A stretch of 64,000 nt of DNA from Rehmannia glutinosa. Its lineage: Eukaryota; Streptophyta; Magnoliopsida; Lamiales; Orobanchaceae. This document shows, one piece after another, positions 48,861-63,100 of the stretch. The notes below the pieces were generated by a model. It saw only the letters and a program-made list of their open reading frames with translations. It had not been told where the DNA came from and ran no database searches. The translations under genes were made by a program, and so were the position numbers. Position 1 is the stretch's first letter, and each line of letters begins with the position of its first letter. The stretch is from the NCBI GenBank assembly GCA_016081115.2, contig CM071929.1:4464001-4528000 (forward strand), written 5' to 3'.

Positions 48861-51156
48861 AGGTCCCCGAGGGGTTAGAATTATAAGATGATCCAACCAA
48901 CCTATAGCCAAATGATTTGACTCTAAGAGGTTGCCATCTATCGGTGCCATAATCATAATCAATCCTGCAAATTGCTTGGGGAGTCTAGGTTCATACAAAT
49001 CTCTTTTGTCCGTATGCCTGCATATGTGTTTTAGCAATTGCCTTTCTTGGGTAATTGTGGTGTCTTTGAGTGTAGTGCTGGGGTGCATATGTGTCTTTGA
49101 TGAAAGCTCTTATGCTTTTGGAATGGCCTTTGTTGAGTTCTAGGCCTTTGCCATTTGGGCTTGTATTCCATAAGTCTAGCCGGTAGTTCACATTATTCCA
49201 AATACTTGGCTTGGATATTTTCTACCATTCCCATCATATGTATTTCTTCTATGAGTTTTAGATTTTTGGTAGCTCTTCTTCTTCTTTACAGTACTTTCTG
49301 TTTGGAGTCTGCTTGAAGGACTCGGTGAATCTCTTCTCACCGCCCTTTCAAAGACTCTCAATCGGTCATTTTCCTTTTCCTTTGTAACCAAGGCCAGTTT
49401 GCTTAGTATTGTGCTTTGGATTGAAAGTGTGTGCATCATTTAGAGTTTTGGATTTTTCGGACTCTTCATGACTTGAAGATCCTTTTTCCAAAATTACTCT
49501 TGAGGTTTGACATGGCACAAAGGAATTAAATCCTAAGCTTTGTCTTGTCTCCACATTCTCTTTGACTCATAATAAGATCATCCATGATTTAGATGCCTTA
49601 GTGAATGAGGCAATAACATTTTTGAGGTCATTCTCCCTCTTTTCTATAAAGACAATTTCGCTATTAATTTAACATTTTCACCTTTAAACTTTTATTCTCA
49701 TCACTATTTGACTTAGAGTACTCGGCTCCTTAGTCGACTTTGAGTTTGATTTTTGAGTAAATTTGTTTTCCTCATTCAATAGTGTGTGTGAGGTTTTAAT
49801 GTGCTCAAAATCTTTCATCATTTTGCCTAATGAATCATAAAGATCGGTGGGTGATGAAGTGTGTGTGTCAAATCACTATCACTAGTGTCCGAGCTTGTTG
49901 AGTTAGATTGTACCTCATCTTCTTGATCTTGTTCTTTGGCCATTAAACAGGATCAAAGCTTCTTCTTCAGAGTCACTTGAATAGTCGAACTTCACCGCTC
50001 TCCTTCCGAGTCAGTTTGTCTCTCTTGACTTGGGTCTCTCAGCAATCTCTGCAGCCATCATTGCCTTTTTCTTCTCTTTGTCTTCTTTCTCTCAAGACCT
50101 TTCTTTCTTCTTTCGTTTCATCTTGTTGACTACAGGGATATGAGCAAATCAATGGCATAGTGACCTGGTTGTCTACAATTCCAACATAGATATTGACCTT
50201 TTGATCACTCTTTCTATTCTTGAGTTGTCGGCCCTTTGATACTCAACTTGTTGATGATCTGTTCTCTTGGTTGGCCTATCATCCCTTGATTTGGAGGAGC
50301 CGAGTGTCTTCGGAGGATTCACCCTTTCCTCTCTTGTAGTTCTTGTTAAAGAACTTGTTAAATCTTTTAACCATTAGGGCTATTTCTTTACGGTCAATTC
50401 GCTTCTTTGACCTCGGCTCTCCTTCCGCCTTTGACAACTAGAAAGCAAAATTGTTTTGGGTACAACCGCTCTCTTCCTGGTCTTTCCTTCTCGGCTCAAA
50501 CTCGTAGGCTTTGAGGTCCGAGAATAACTCGTGATTGGATGTCTTTGATAGGTCCATGGAGTGTCTCAATGCCATGACCTTCATTTCCCATTCACCGGAA
50601 GACTTTTTAGGATCTTCATACACATTTCCTTTTGTGTATATTCCTTTCCAAGTGTAGACACTCATTTGTGATTTCAGAAAACGAGCATCCAGTTGATCCA
50701 GGTTTTCTCCGAGATCATTTTGAAATTTTCAAACTTCGTACGACCCATCGATAATTTGTTTTCTTTGATTTGCTCACGAACCTTCACAAATCAAAGTCAA
50801 CTTGTCCTGCATTTCCTTAGCCGTTTTGCAAGATTTGACTTTGTTGAACATGGCTTTATCCAAGGTTTTGTAAAGAATGTCCTTGGCTACATTGTCCAGG
50901 TTGTATCTTTTTCTGTCATCATTTGTCCACTCGGTTCTTGGTTTTTCAACCATGACTGTCCGGTGTTCTTGATCTTCTTCCCCTTCACCGCAACTCTTGA
51001 CAAAATTGTGTTCACCTTTAATATTTGCAGAGGCCCATCTTCTATCACTATCCACATCTCATCGTGTAATCCGATAGGTGAGCCTCGCATGCGAATTTTC
51101 CAATCATCAAATTCTTCAATAGTGAACATAGGAATGCGTGTTAGATTTGCTTCCAT
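48860..51156 (-). pseudogene. Element A gag region
   Basis: Starts MEANLTRIPMFTIEEFDDWK at 51156 (UBN2/DUF4219-type Copia capsid). Frames shift near 51080 and repeatedly afterwards. The zinc knuckle at about 50200-50155 reads CWNCRQPGHYAID and then loses its last Cys, because the bases read GATTTGCTCA where copy B has GACTGCTCA. Further conserved blocks are ETRQSLGFNSFVPCQTSRVI near 49550 and RLPKQFAGLIMIMAPIDGN near 48960. Sirevirus gags are long, and this fits. Confidence 0.75.
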
Positions 51157-51270
51157 GATAATAACTTTTAATGATAGAAAAGAGTTTTGAAAGATTAAGT
51201 ACTAAAGCGGACTTTTGAAAAGATTGGAGATCTAGTTCAAGAACTTGTCGGAGGGTTCAATGAACCAACC

Positions 51271-51282
51271 GCTCCGATACCA
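51271..51282 (-). other. Primer-binding site of element A
   Basis: Minus-strand TGGTATCGGAGC, two bases after the LTR. The same one-base variant of the initiator tRNA-Met complement as in B, so the variant is shared by the family. Confidence 0.85.
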
Positions 51283-51284
51283 CT

Positions 51285-52810
51285 TGTAGGTCCCAAGGGG
51301 TGTAAGTGTAAGGTTTAGAAGGGGGTTGAATAAACCTTACCAAATTTTCGATTTAGGCCTTTTAAATCTACAGAGTTCTACATACCGTTGTCCTTGATGG
51401 ACAATCGAATTAGTCCTCAAGAGAGTTAATCTCTCAAAGACTCACCGAGTCATTAATAGAGTAACTCACCGTTGGCTATAATTTTACTCACCGTGGTTTT
51501 GTTTTCAATGGAAGACTTAACACCCTTAAGTTTGATTAAGCAAGTTTTTACAAACTTGATTTAGTACTTATAGATTATCCAATGGATAGCAAATTTGTCG
51601 TGAGATATAAGCAATTAAAAGTCAAAATTTAAATCTTTGAAATGTAAATGACACAAGAAAGTTTTTATAGAGGTTCAAGATGGGGTAATTCTTCTACTCC
51701 TCTCTTCTCCAACTCCCGGAGGAATCCACTAAGTAATGATCGATTTACAAAGTGGTAATAAAATCGGATACAAGTCTTTGATCACAACACCCGACTTGAT
51801 CCTTTGGGACTCGATCTGAGACGCTTGATCACTCACCTCGGCTTCTCGTGCGACTCGAACTTCTTCACGGCAGTTTGCTTGCTACTCTGACTCACTTGCT
51901 CAAGCACTTTGGATTTGATCACGAAGCCCTCCAAAAGCTTAAGACTTGGTTCACGCCTGAACCTTTCTACAATCCTTCTTGGAATGTAGACCCCTTGTTT
52001 CAGTATTTTCCTCTTCAACGGGACAGTTCTCTTTCCTTCAAGGTAAGTGTTGATTGATGTACTTGAGATGTAGTTTGAGGATTGAGAATATTTCGATTAT
52101 TGATAAGCTTGTATATCTCACGTGTGTCATTCATTCACGCATCATCCTTCTCAATCAAACTCCTCACCCTTTTATAGTGAACTTTCAAAAATTTGCCCGT
52201 TGAAAGAGATATGCTCATTTTTTAAAATCACTTTGCAAAATGGTGTGCGCTTCTTGGAATTGCCATTTCCTCGTATGAAATGTTTTATCACCTTTTCGAG
52301 TTCGACACGGTGTAGTGCTTCCCATTGGTTCATTTCTTTTGCACGCTTCCTGGGACCGAGCACTCCAAGAAAGGTAGTATGGAGATATTACTTGTTTAAG
52401 TAAATCTCTTGATTTACGCAACGGTTCTTTTTACGATTATCTCGACTTGACCGCATTTCCTCGCTTTCTCGAGGTGACTTAGAGTCGAGTCTTCCAATCA
52501 TGGATGACTCTTTCACACTTCACCGAGACTTGGCTTCTTTTGAGTTGACTTGATGATGTTCCACTCACCGCATCTCACCGCTTCTTCGATCGAGTTCTGT
52601 CGCTCTTCTTTGTTGTACTCACTGCCTCACAAAGCAGAGTTTTCCTTCAAGCCTTGATTTGTCTTCTTGCAAGTTGGAGCGTAGGCGACTTAACTCGCCT
52701 TGGCCACTCTAATTGTTACAATACATTTCAAAGCAAGAATTGGGGAGCCAACTTTCTATTCTAAGTTTTACATGGCATTCATCAAAATCTAAACAATAGA
52801 ATTCCTAACA
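51285..52810 (-). repeat. Element A 5' LTR
   Basis: 1526 bp. The TATA box is complementary to 52168-52176. Transcription would run leftward into gag. Same termini as the 3' LTR. Confidence 0.94.
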
Positions 52811-52815
52811 CTGGG

Positions 52816-54005
52816 AAAGCAAGGAAATGCAATCAAGTCGAGATAATCAGAAAAGAACCGCTGCACGAAAATCAAGAGATTTACTTAAACAAGTAATATC
52901 TCCATACAACCTTTCTTGGAGTGCTCGACCCTGTGCAAAAGGAATGAACCAATGGGAAGCACGACACCGTGTCGAACTCAAAAGGTGAAAATAATAATTC
53001 ATACGAGGAAACGGCAATTCCAAGAATCGCAAGCCAACGACGCAAAGTGACTTTCAAAAATAAGCCTATCTCTTCAACGGGCAAATTTTTGAAAGTTCAC
53101 TATAAAAGGCCGAGGAGTTAGTTTGAGAAATAGGATGCATGAATGACACATACGTGAGATATACAAGCACATTAGAAAAGCGAAACAATCTCAATCCTCA
53201 AGCTACATTCCGAAGTACATCAATCCAACACTTACCCGTGAAGGAAGAGAGCTTCAACTTGATTGAAGAGAAACCTTTGAAAACAAGGGGTCTACTTTCC
53301 AGAAGGATTGTAGAAAAGTTCAAAGTTGAACTAAGTCTTAAGCATTTGGAGGCTTCGTGATCAAATCCAAAGAGCTTGAGCAAGTGAGTCAGAGTAGTAG
53401 CAAGGCAGCCTGCCCTGTGAAGAAGCCGAGTCGAACGAGAAGCCACCGAGTGAGTGATCAAGGCGTCTCGCATCGAGTCCCAAAGGATCAAGTCGGCTGT
53501 TGTGATCAAGACTTGTATCTGGACTCACCACTCAGAAACCGATCATTACTTAGTGGATTCCTCCGAGTTGGAGAAGAGAGAGTAGAAGAATTACCCCATC
53601 TTCGAACCTCTATAAAAACTTTATTTGTGTCATTTACATTTCAAAGATTTAAATTCCTGCACTTTTAATTGCTTATATCTCACGATAAATTTGCTATCCA
53701 TTTGATAATTTACAAGTACTAAATCAAGCTCTAACATCTTGCTTAATCAAACTTAAGGGTGTTAAGTCTTCCAATGAAAATAAAACCACAATGAAGTTAA
53801 ATTGTAGCCAATACCGAGTTACTCCATCAATGAAATTCGAATGCATTGAAAGATTAACTCTACCGAGTGACTAATTCGATTGTCCCTCAAGGACACAAAT
53901 GTAGAATTAAATTAACTCTGAGATTTAAAAGGCCTAAATCGAAAATTTGGTAAGGTTTATTCAACCCCCTTCTAAACCTTACACTTACACCCCTTGGGAC
54001 CTACA
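52816..54005 (+). repeat. Element B 5' LTR, second part
   Basis: 1190 bp that resume the LTR after element A and the second CTGGG (52811-52815). A core promoter TATAAAAGG lies at 53101-53109. It ends CCTTGGGACCTACA. Confidence 0.92.
53101..53109 (+). promoter_or_regulatory. TATA box of element B LTR
   Basis: TATAAAAGG in the context TTCACTATAAAAGGC. The same box is on the minus strand at 52168-52176 and 39756-39764 in the two LTRs of A, at the matching LTR position. Confidence 0.75.
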
Positions 54006-54006
54006 G

Positions 54007-54018
54007 TGGTATCGGAGC
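54007..54018 (+). other. Primer-binding site of element B
   Basis: TGGTATCGGAGC, one base after the LTR end. It differs by one base from TGGTATCAGAGC, the complement of the initiator tRNA-Met 3' end used by plant Copia elements. Confidence 0.85.
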
Positions 54019-54127
54019 GGTTGGTTCATTGAACCCTCCGCACCGTTATTCAACTAGATCTCCAAATTTTTCAAAGTCTGCTTTAGTACTTAAACTTTCA
54101 AAACTCTTTTTATTAAAAGTCATTATC

Positions 54128-56445
54128 ATGGAAGCAAATCTAACACGCATCCCTATGTTCACCATTGAAGAATTTGATGATTGGAAAATTCGTATGCGCT
54201 CATCTATCGAAGATTACATGATGAGATGTGGATAGTGATAGAAGATGGGCCTCTACAAATATTAAAGTGAACACACTGCATTTAAGAGTTGCGGTGAAGG
54301 AGAAGAAGATGTTGCTCCCGCACTATCATGGTTGAAAACCAAGAACCGAGTGGACAAATGATGACAGAAAAAGATACAACCTGGATAATGTAGCCAAGGA
54401 CATCCTCTACAAAACCTTGGACAAAGCCATGTTCAAAAAAGTCAAATCATGCAAAACGGCTAAAGAAATGGGGACAAGCCGACATTAATTTGTGAAGGCT
54501 CGTGAGCAAATCAAAGAAAACAAATTATCGAGAGTCGTATTTAAGTTTGAAAATTTCAAAATGATCTCGGAGAGAATTTGGATCAATCGGACGCCTTCGG
54601 TTTACGTAAAATCACAAATGAGTCGTTTCTACACTTGGAAAGGAATATACACAAGGAAATGTGTATGAAGATCCTAAAAAGTCTTCCAAATTGAATGGGA
54701 AATGAAGGTCATGGCACCGAGACATTCCATGGACCTATCAAAGACATCCAACCATGAACTATTCTCGGACCTCAAAGCCTATGAGTTTGAGCCGAGAAGA
54801 AAAGACCCGAAGAAGAGACAACAGACCTAAAGCACTCCGCTCTAATTGTCAAAGATGGGAAGAGAGCCGAGGTCAAAGAGGCAATTGACCCGGAAGAAAA
54901 ATAGCCCTAATGGTTAAAAGATTTAACAAGTTCTTTAACAAGAACTACAAGAGAGAAAGGGTGAATCTTCCGTAAGACACTCGGCTCCCACCAAATCAAG
55001 GGATGATAGGCCAACCAAGAGAATGATCATCAACAAGTTGAGTATCAAAGTGGCACAACTCAAGAGTAGAGAGAGAGCCGATCAAAAGGTCAATATCTAT
55101 GTTGGAATTGTAGACAACCAGTCACTATGCCATTGACTGCTCATATCCTTAGTCAACAAGTACAAGAATGAAGAAGAAAGAAAGGTCTTCAGAGAAAGAA
55201 GACAAGAAAAAAGAAAAAGGCAATGATGGTCAGCAGAGATCTTTGAAATGTACAAGTCAAGAGAGACAATGATTCAGAGAGCAAAGTGAAGCCGACTACT
55301 CGAGTGACTCAAGAAGAAGCCTTGATCCGCTTAATGGCCAAAGAACAAGATCAAGAAGATGAGGTACAATCTAATTCAACAAGCTCAGACACTAGTGATA
55401 GTGACTGTGACACACACACTTCATCACCTACTGATCTTTATGATTCATTAGGCAAAATGATGAAAGATTTTGAGCACATTAAATCCTCACACACTATTGA
55501 ATGAGGAAAACAAATTTACTTAAAAGTCAAACTCAAAGCCGACTAAGGAGCCGAGTACTCTAAGTCAAATAGTCATGAAAATGAAAATTTAAAGGCTGAA
55601 AATGCTAAATTAGTAGCAGAAATTGTCTATAGAAAAGAGGGAGAATGACCTCAAAATGTTATTGCCTCATTTACTAAGGCATCTAAATCAATGGATGATC
55701 TTATTATGAGTCAAAGAGAATGTGGAGACAAGACAGCTTAGGATTTAATTCCTTTGTGCCATGTCAAACCTCAAGAGTAATTTTGGAAAAAGGATCTTCA
55801 AGTCGTGAAGAGTCCGAAAAACCCAAAACTCTAAATGTTGCACACACATTCACTCAAAGCACAATACTAAGCGAATCGGCCTTGGTTACAAAGGAAAAGG
55901 AAAATGAACATTGAGTATGCCGAAAGGACAAATGAGAAGAGATTCACCGAGTCCTCAAAGAACTCCTAATGCAAAATACTCAAAGAAGAAACAGAGCTAC
56001 CAAAAATTCGAAAATCCATAAAAGAAATACATATGATGGGAATGGTAGAAAATATCCAAGCCAAGCCGATTGGAACAATGTGAACTATCAAAGATAGACT
56101 TATGGAATATAAGCCCAAGTGGCAAAGGCCTAGAACTCAACAAAGGCCATTCCAAAAGTATAAGAGCTTTCATCACACACACATGCACCTGTGCACTACA
56201 CTCAAAAGCACCACAATTACCCAAGGAAGGCAATTGCTAAAACACATATGCAGGCATACTGACAAAAAGAGACAAAATTGTATGAACCTAGAATCCCCAA
56301 GCAATTTGCCGAATTAATTATGATTATGGCACTGATAGATGGCAACCCCTTAGAGTCAAATCATTTGGCTATAAGTTGGTTGGATCATCTTACAATTCTA
56401 ACCCCTCGGACCTGCATACAAGTATGGGTACCTAAAACTTAATTT
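54128..56445 (+). pseudogene. Element B gag region
   Basis: Begins MEANLTRIPMFTIEEFDDWK at 54128, mirroring A. The zinc knuckle near 55103-55145 reads CWNCRQ then shifts frame (CAGTC where A has CAGGTC), with YAIDC following in the next frame. An acidic Ser/Asp stretch SNSTSSDTSDSDCDTHTSSP lies near 55380-55430, and LGFNSFVPCQTSRVI near 55740. Multiple frame changes. Confidence 0.75.
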
Positions 56446-59400
56446 CCTTGATTGCGGGTTCAAGGAATAAAATGAAAAGGAAACCTGGTACATGGATAGT
56501 GGTCATTCCGCATATGACAGAAATAAGAGAAATCTCAAAAATTCAAGGAAGTCAAAGGAGCCAAAGTCATATTTGGAGAAATGAAGCTCCCGTGAAATAA
56601 GAGGCATCGGATCCATCAAGAGGAATGGATTAGAAATCACGGATGCTTGCATATGTTGAAGGACTCAACTTCAACCTCGAGTATCGATCGACCTGTGACA
56701 AGGGCTACAATGTTGGATTCAACATGGGTGTATGCCAAATCAAGGATATTGAATCAAATGAAGTTGTCTTTGCAAGGAAATAGACGAGAAGAATATGTAT
56801 GTAGTGGATTGGTCAATCGCAACACCCAAAGACTGGCTTTACTAGCAAAGAGCACACCAATCAAGTCAAGTTGGCTGTGGCACAAAAAGCCGAGTCACCC
56901 GAATTTCAAAACAATTAACAAACTAGCAAGAAGTCATCTTGTAGAAGGACTTCCAAACTCGATATCTGAAGGAGAGTATATGTGATGCATGTCGAAGGGA
57001 AAACAAATCAAGTCGTCATTCAAAGAAAAGACATGCCCATCCTCAACAAGAATATTGCATCTACTTCATATGGATCTATTTGGCCCGGGAACCAAATTCA
57101 AAGATAAGTGGAAAGAAATACACGTTGGTGGTAGTAGATGACTACTCAAGATATACATGGACAATATTCATGTGCAAGAAGAAAAAACCCTACAAAAACT
57201 ACCACAAATGATGAAGAGAATTCAAAATGAGAAGAGTCAAACCATTATCAAAATAAGATCGAGATAGAGGAACCGAGTTTGTCAATGGAATAATAACTCG
57301 ATTGTATTGAGAATGGTATTGGTCATGAACTATCAGCAAGGACTCCACAAACAGAATGGAGTTGCGAGAAAGAAAACAACCTCAAAGAAGCGAAGGACCA
57401 TGTTAGGCTGAAGCAGGGTTACTAAAAAGATTTTGGGTGAAGCAATTAACACAAATTTTGCTACACCCAAAACAGATGTATGATAAATAGACAAATGACA
57501 AAGACTCCCTATGAGATCCTGGATGGAAGAAAACCAAATGTTGCATATTTCGAATATTTGGATGTAAATGCTTCATCCACAACAATGGCAAAGACAACCT
57601 AAAGGCTTTTGATGCTAAAGGTCGATGAAGGTATCTTCAGATACTCAACAAAGCAAAGCCTTCTGAGAATACTCAATAAAAGAACTATGGTTACAGAGGA
57701 ATCCATTCATGTAGTATTCGATGAGCCAAATGTAAATGGAGAAGACATTGAAGAGTCACCGATAAGTTGAAACATCCAATCATACGAGAAAGAGTCCCTA
57801 CGCCGAAGCCAAGCCGGGATTATCAACTCGAGAAGAAGATGAGATAGTCAAATCTCAAAAGCATGGAAAATTTGCAAAATAAGTGACCACGAAAGAGTGA
57901 CCACAAAGAACACAACGCAAGTCGATCAATCCAAATAACTTACTCCAACCCGATGTAAGATGGCCGAGAGACCATCCACCGAACTTGTCATTGGAGATAT
58001 GAGAGAAGGTGTCAAAACAAGATCCGTAACTCAACAAGAAGCTATGTTTACATGCTTCATTTCGCAATAGAGCCAAAAGACGTGTCACAAGCATTGGACG
58101 ACACACACCGGATTCAAGCTATGCAAGAAGAGTCAATCGGTTTGAGAGAAATAAAGTATGGGAACTAGTGCAAAGACCCATACATCAAAATGTTATCGGA
58201 ACCAAATGGGTATTCGAAATAAGATGAACGAGGAAGGCTGCGTGGTAAGAAATAAAGCAAGACTAGTAGCCAAAGGATATTGCCAAGAAGAAGGGATAGA
58301 TTTTGATGAAACATTTGCCCTCGTAGCAAGATTGGAAGCTATAAGGATGTTTCTTGCCTATGCACGACTCACAAGAATTTCATTGTATATCGATGGATGT
58401 AAAAAGTGCATTCCTAAACGGTTTATTGGAAGAAGAAGTATATGTTGAACAACCTCCGGATTTGAGCGTACTCTTGGAGACAAGGTATACAAACTCAAGA
58501 AAGCCCCGTATGGATTGAAACAGGCACCCCAGAGCATGGTATGATACCCGTCACAATTCCTAACAGAGAGAATGGATTCACAAAAGGAAAAGTAGATAGA
58601 ACACTTTTCGTAATTCAAGACAAGAAGAGTATACCGCTTGTTCAAATATATGTGGATGACATCATCTTTGGATCCACTAACAAAGAGTCGTGTGAAAAAT
58701 TCTCAAACCTCATGCAAAGCAAATTTGAAATGAGCATGATGGGAGAGCGACATTTTTCCTTGGACTTCAAGTGAAAACAAGGATGGAACCTTCGTAAGTC
58801 AAACAAAATATACCAGAGACTTAATGAAGAAGTTTGGTATGGAAGAGAAGTCTTCCAGTAAAAATACCAATGAACACATCGGTCCAAAATGGACATGGAT
58901 GCGGATGGCAAGCACAGAGATCAAACAAGATACTGAGCACTTATTGGATCATTGCTCTATCTCACAAAGAAGCGGGCCGACATCACCTTTGCTTTGTAGG
59001 TGTATGTGCAAGATTTCAATCTGCTCCAAAGGAGAGCCATATGACAAAGAAATAAGAGAATATTGAGATACTTGAAAGGAAGCCAAGAAGTAGGCCTATG
59101 GTATCCAAAGGAAGGTGGATTCAAGCTAATTGGCTATTCGACTCGACTACGCTGGATGCAGAGTGGGCAGGAAGAAGAGCACTTCAGCACTGTCAAATGC
59201 TAGGAAACAGACTAATTTCTGGTTTAGCAAGAAGCAAAACTCAATAGCCACCTCTACACTGAGGCGCAGAATACATAGTCTGCGGCAAATTTGCCCAAGT
59301 CCTATGGATGAGACAACAATGAGAGACTATGAAGTTGAAGAAAAAGAAATTCCAATCATGTGTGATAACACAAGTGCCATTGCAATCACTCAAAATCTGT

Positions 59401-59612
59401 GTTGCACTCAAGAACAAAACATATAGATGTCGGATATCATTTCATAAGAGATCATGTTGAAAAAGAAGGACATTATCTTGGAATACATCTCAATCGATAA
59501 ACAATTAGCCGACATCTTCACAAAACCATTATGTGAGTCAAGATTTGAAGAACTCAAGCATGAGTTGGGGTTAATTGGTGGTGACACTCGACACAAAATC
59601 AAAGAAGAGCAT
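56446..59612 (+). pseudogene. Element B pol region
   Basis: Protease MDSG near 56493; GAG-pre-integrase with LWHKKPSHPNFKTINKLARS at 56875-56935; integrase core GKKYTLVVVDDYSRYTW, frameshifted, near 57105-57160; reverse transcriptase [20 protein letters not shown] near 58250, YVDDIIFG at about 58650; RNase H region near 59100-59420; tail DKQLADIFTKPLCESRFEEL near 59500-59550. As in A, many single-base frame changes. Confidence 0.8.
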
Positions 59613-60146
59613 TAGAATGCAGAAAAAGAAGTGAAAAAGAGTGAAAACAACAATCAACTCGATGAAATCACCAGACGGAAAAGAAAATGACACCGAAGTC
59701 ACCGTGATAGTTGAGTCACCAAGAGAATACGAGGAGTAGAGTTAAATCGGCTAAGAGATATGCTTGAATAACTTATGAGCAAAGTGACAAAAACGCAATG
59801 CTTTTAACTTAGCGGGAATGTTTTAAGGAACACGCCGATAATGATGATGTGTACTGACATAAAGCCGCACACTGCTTATGATTGGATATAAATGCTTTGC
59901 CACATTAAATACGAGGCGTGAAATGCTCAATAGGCGTCACGAAATCCAAGCCGTTGATTTCGATCACAATTCAAAACCGTCTGCACGCCCTTTCATAAAC
60001 CATATTTAAACCATTTTCCTCCTTTCTCTCTCACACTTCTAAAAACTGTTCATCTTTTTTCTCTCAAAAGCAAAGGCAAACTACTCTCGAAACCCTATCA
60101 ACATTCAAATCAAATTAAAGAGACTTTTCTTGACATAATTCGAGAA

Positions 60147-63100
60147 ATGGCACCAACTTACGACTTTACTAAGTTAGGAAAGCAAATCCACACCTTTTGA
60201 TTGACGGTGGATTTCGATGGAATGGTGAAGCGGGTCCGACGACACCCTGGTGAAGAAAATTGCCAAAAGTTGGAAACGCCTGGACTAAAACCGCTTTCTA
60301 ACGCTGGAATATCCTATGACCTATGTGGAGGAGGTCGCACAATTCTACGTGAATGCCGAGATTCACGGCGAAGGAATCAAGTCATCTGTTCACGAAGAGC
60401 GGTGACTATTACCGCCAAGGATTTGGTGAATATTGCTCACTACCTGCAAGGAGCAACCGAAATTAAGGAAGGCGATGTAAACTTGGGACGCATGGAAAAA
60501 ATAGCCAAGTCCGACCTTTGCCGATAAAATTATATACACAAAACAAGAGATCACTTGAAGGAGGATTATCACAAATTGTTGGACATAGTTGCCAAATGTA
60601 TCGACATCAAATTTGGCGACTTTGACCAACTATCAAAGGCAAAGTCGATTGTGATGGCCGCAATCATCGAAGAAAAGAAGATAAATTGGGCTGAGTTTAT
60701 CTACAATGCAGACTCGCGAACGCGTGGGAACAAGTCCTTCAAAGAAGATGGCACATTTGGAGGATCCTGGATATGGCCTAGTGATTGGCCAAGCATCGGA
60801 GGTGAAAGGAGTACCTCTTAGACATGGGAAGGCCTTCCATGTTAACAAGAGGATGTTCGAGCTAACCTCTCTCCGTGCTCGAAGCGAGCTTATGCCAAGA
60901 GAGCCGACACCAAAAGGGGAATCACCGACCCGAAGATACAACTCTTCCTCTCGGCTAGAAGAAAGTTTGCCCTGCAATGCCAAAAAGATCGCGCCCCTGC
61001 AAAAAAGAAAACCAAACATGCTCCCGCCCTGCAGCTGAGTCACACCCCCCAAGAGTGTCTGTCACCCGCCCTCGCAGCAGAGGTCGAGAAGGACTCACAA
61101 ATACCTTCTCCGATCGTCAAAAGGAGGAGAACCGACAAGCCCGCACGGCGGCTCCTCGAAAACAAACACCAAGACTGCCCCCGCCGCCCAAGACTCGAGA
61201 GGACACTGCTCCTCGAACTAAATTCCCCGGTACAAACCAGAGACGAAGAAGACTCGTCAAGCGGTCCGAACAGGAAACCAACAGCCGGGTCATTACTCGG
61301 CCTAGCACAAATACCTGAGACTACTTTGGAGAAGTAGAGTCTCCGGATGTAGTTGATGAAACAAAAAGTCTGTGAAGGCGATCACGAGAGGCAACTCCGA
61401 AGACACACCGTAGCTCACACAAAAACACAAGAAGAACCAAATTTCAAACAGATAGTGATGTAATGATCCTATCTCCACCTTACCCGACATCCAAAATCGT
61501 CTGCGTGAGTGGAGAAAATGGAAGTTGAGCAAGTCAAGGAAACAGTTCCAACGGCCCGAGTTCATAGAAGAAGAAGAGGAACTCGCTAAATTTCCTTGGA
61601 CTAACTCTCGTGCTCCCAAAGACTGATGAGACAATCGCTTAGACATCCCCAGATCTACAAGGACAGGGAGAGAGCAAAGCAAGTCAAGAAGCGAAGACGT
61701 GAGAAGGCAAGCATCCGCTATCTCCGCACCACGTAACACTTCCATCCTCTTCTTGATGTCTTCTCGGACGGTGATGAGGATCGAGAAAATGTCCGCCACG
61801 GAAAGAGTTACAAATGCGGCCAAGATCGCATGAATCAAGAATTCTTCACGAGCAAAGACTAATGGAGGGACCAGGAGAGTCCTCCAAACACACCGAAATC
61901 GATCCTATGGGAGTGGTTCAAAGAAATAGCCACCGATGTTCTCTACCACTTCCCACTCACTCGGAAGAAGGCATAAGGAAATGGCGATGAAATCCGGGCT
62001 AGTGGGGACCCCGTCGAGCCAACCCCTATTGAAGGTGTCTTTACCCGCCCCAACGGTGAACCATCGATTCACAAAGCAAAATGAGTCCTGGAGACGAGTG
62101 ACCCCACTCCAAGTCACTCACCGGTGCGCCTTGTGCGAGTGAAACTCCCTCCACCGCGGCAAGGTCGGAGGATCTTTGCAGATGACTCCACAAAGAAGCA
62201 AGGAGGCGAAGAAGAGAAATTACAATCACAAGAAGAATAGCAAGTTGCCATCAACGAAGCTCGGGCGATTGAGACTGCCTCATCTCGGTGAGGTGCCAAC
62301 TCGCTCTTAAGGCTAATGACGACTGCGATGCGATCGAGGCACGAAGGAATGCCCAGGAGTTAACACTCTGGCGATGAAAGTGCAATCCATGGGGTTGAGA
62401 CTCCAATGGATGCCATCAAGAAGACCCTAAGACAGTGACACCTGTCGAAAGGGAGGACCAGCCTCGCAGCAGAGAGACTATTTGGAGAGAAATGAAGGCC
62501 CACGGGAGGTTGAGACTTCCCGGGGTAAAGAGGTCAAGTAGAGAACATCCCTCCCGCAATCATCGACCCATCCGAGAAGGAGATCGGCACTTCATGATTC
62601 CCAGGACAACCCCGATGTCACTTTTCTCGGGATCGAGAAGACAAAGAAGAAGGCGAGTCATCCCCATGACAAATCCAAAAGACTCACCGGGTGTTCCAAG
62701 TACGAGTAAGTCCGATCCCAAGACTAATCGTCAAACTTTTAACTTTGATGATGAGCCACCTCTAGAAATCTCATCATCGTCCGATGACGCCGGATAAGGC
62801 CGAGGACAAGTCAATCGAAAAAGAAAAATCGGTGAGACCAACGGCTGTTAAGACAACTTGAGGCTCAGCAGTTCCGGGTCTATTTCACAACCAAACCCAA
62901 ATGAACCAAGAACCACCGCTCCGGCTCCTCAAGCTATAGCCGGATCGATCCCAAAAGAACTTCACGCGCACCGCTCATCATCGAATGCATCCCGATCGGC
63001 GGTGATGAATCTTTTGTAGAGTCTTTCCCTTTCTCACCGGAGATACCGAACTCCACGAAGAGTCGAAAAATGAGCAAGCACGATATCACAGACCACCTCC

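Larger units (their letters stand above)
38862..52810 (-). mobile_element. Complete Sirevirus-like Copia element A (13.9 kb)
   Basis: A minus-strand element of 13,949 bp with both LTRs, flanked by the 5-bp duplication CTGGG (38857-38861, 52811-52815), inserted in the 5' LTR of sister element B in opposite orientation. Order in element sense: 5' LTR, primer site, gag (from 51156), pol (to about 45605), extra ORF region (from 45127), polypurine tract (40414-40401), 3' LTR. Long LTRs, tRNA-iMet priming and a large ORF after pol fit the Sirevirus (SIRE/Maximus) lineage of Copia. All reading frames are interrupted many times. Confidence 0.94.

Noticed and set aside
39000..54000. Large palindrome as a local inverted duplication of one element
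   Set aside because: The CTGGG target duplication and the split LTR of B show two independent insertions of related elements.
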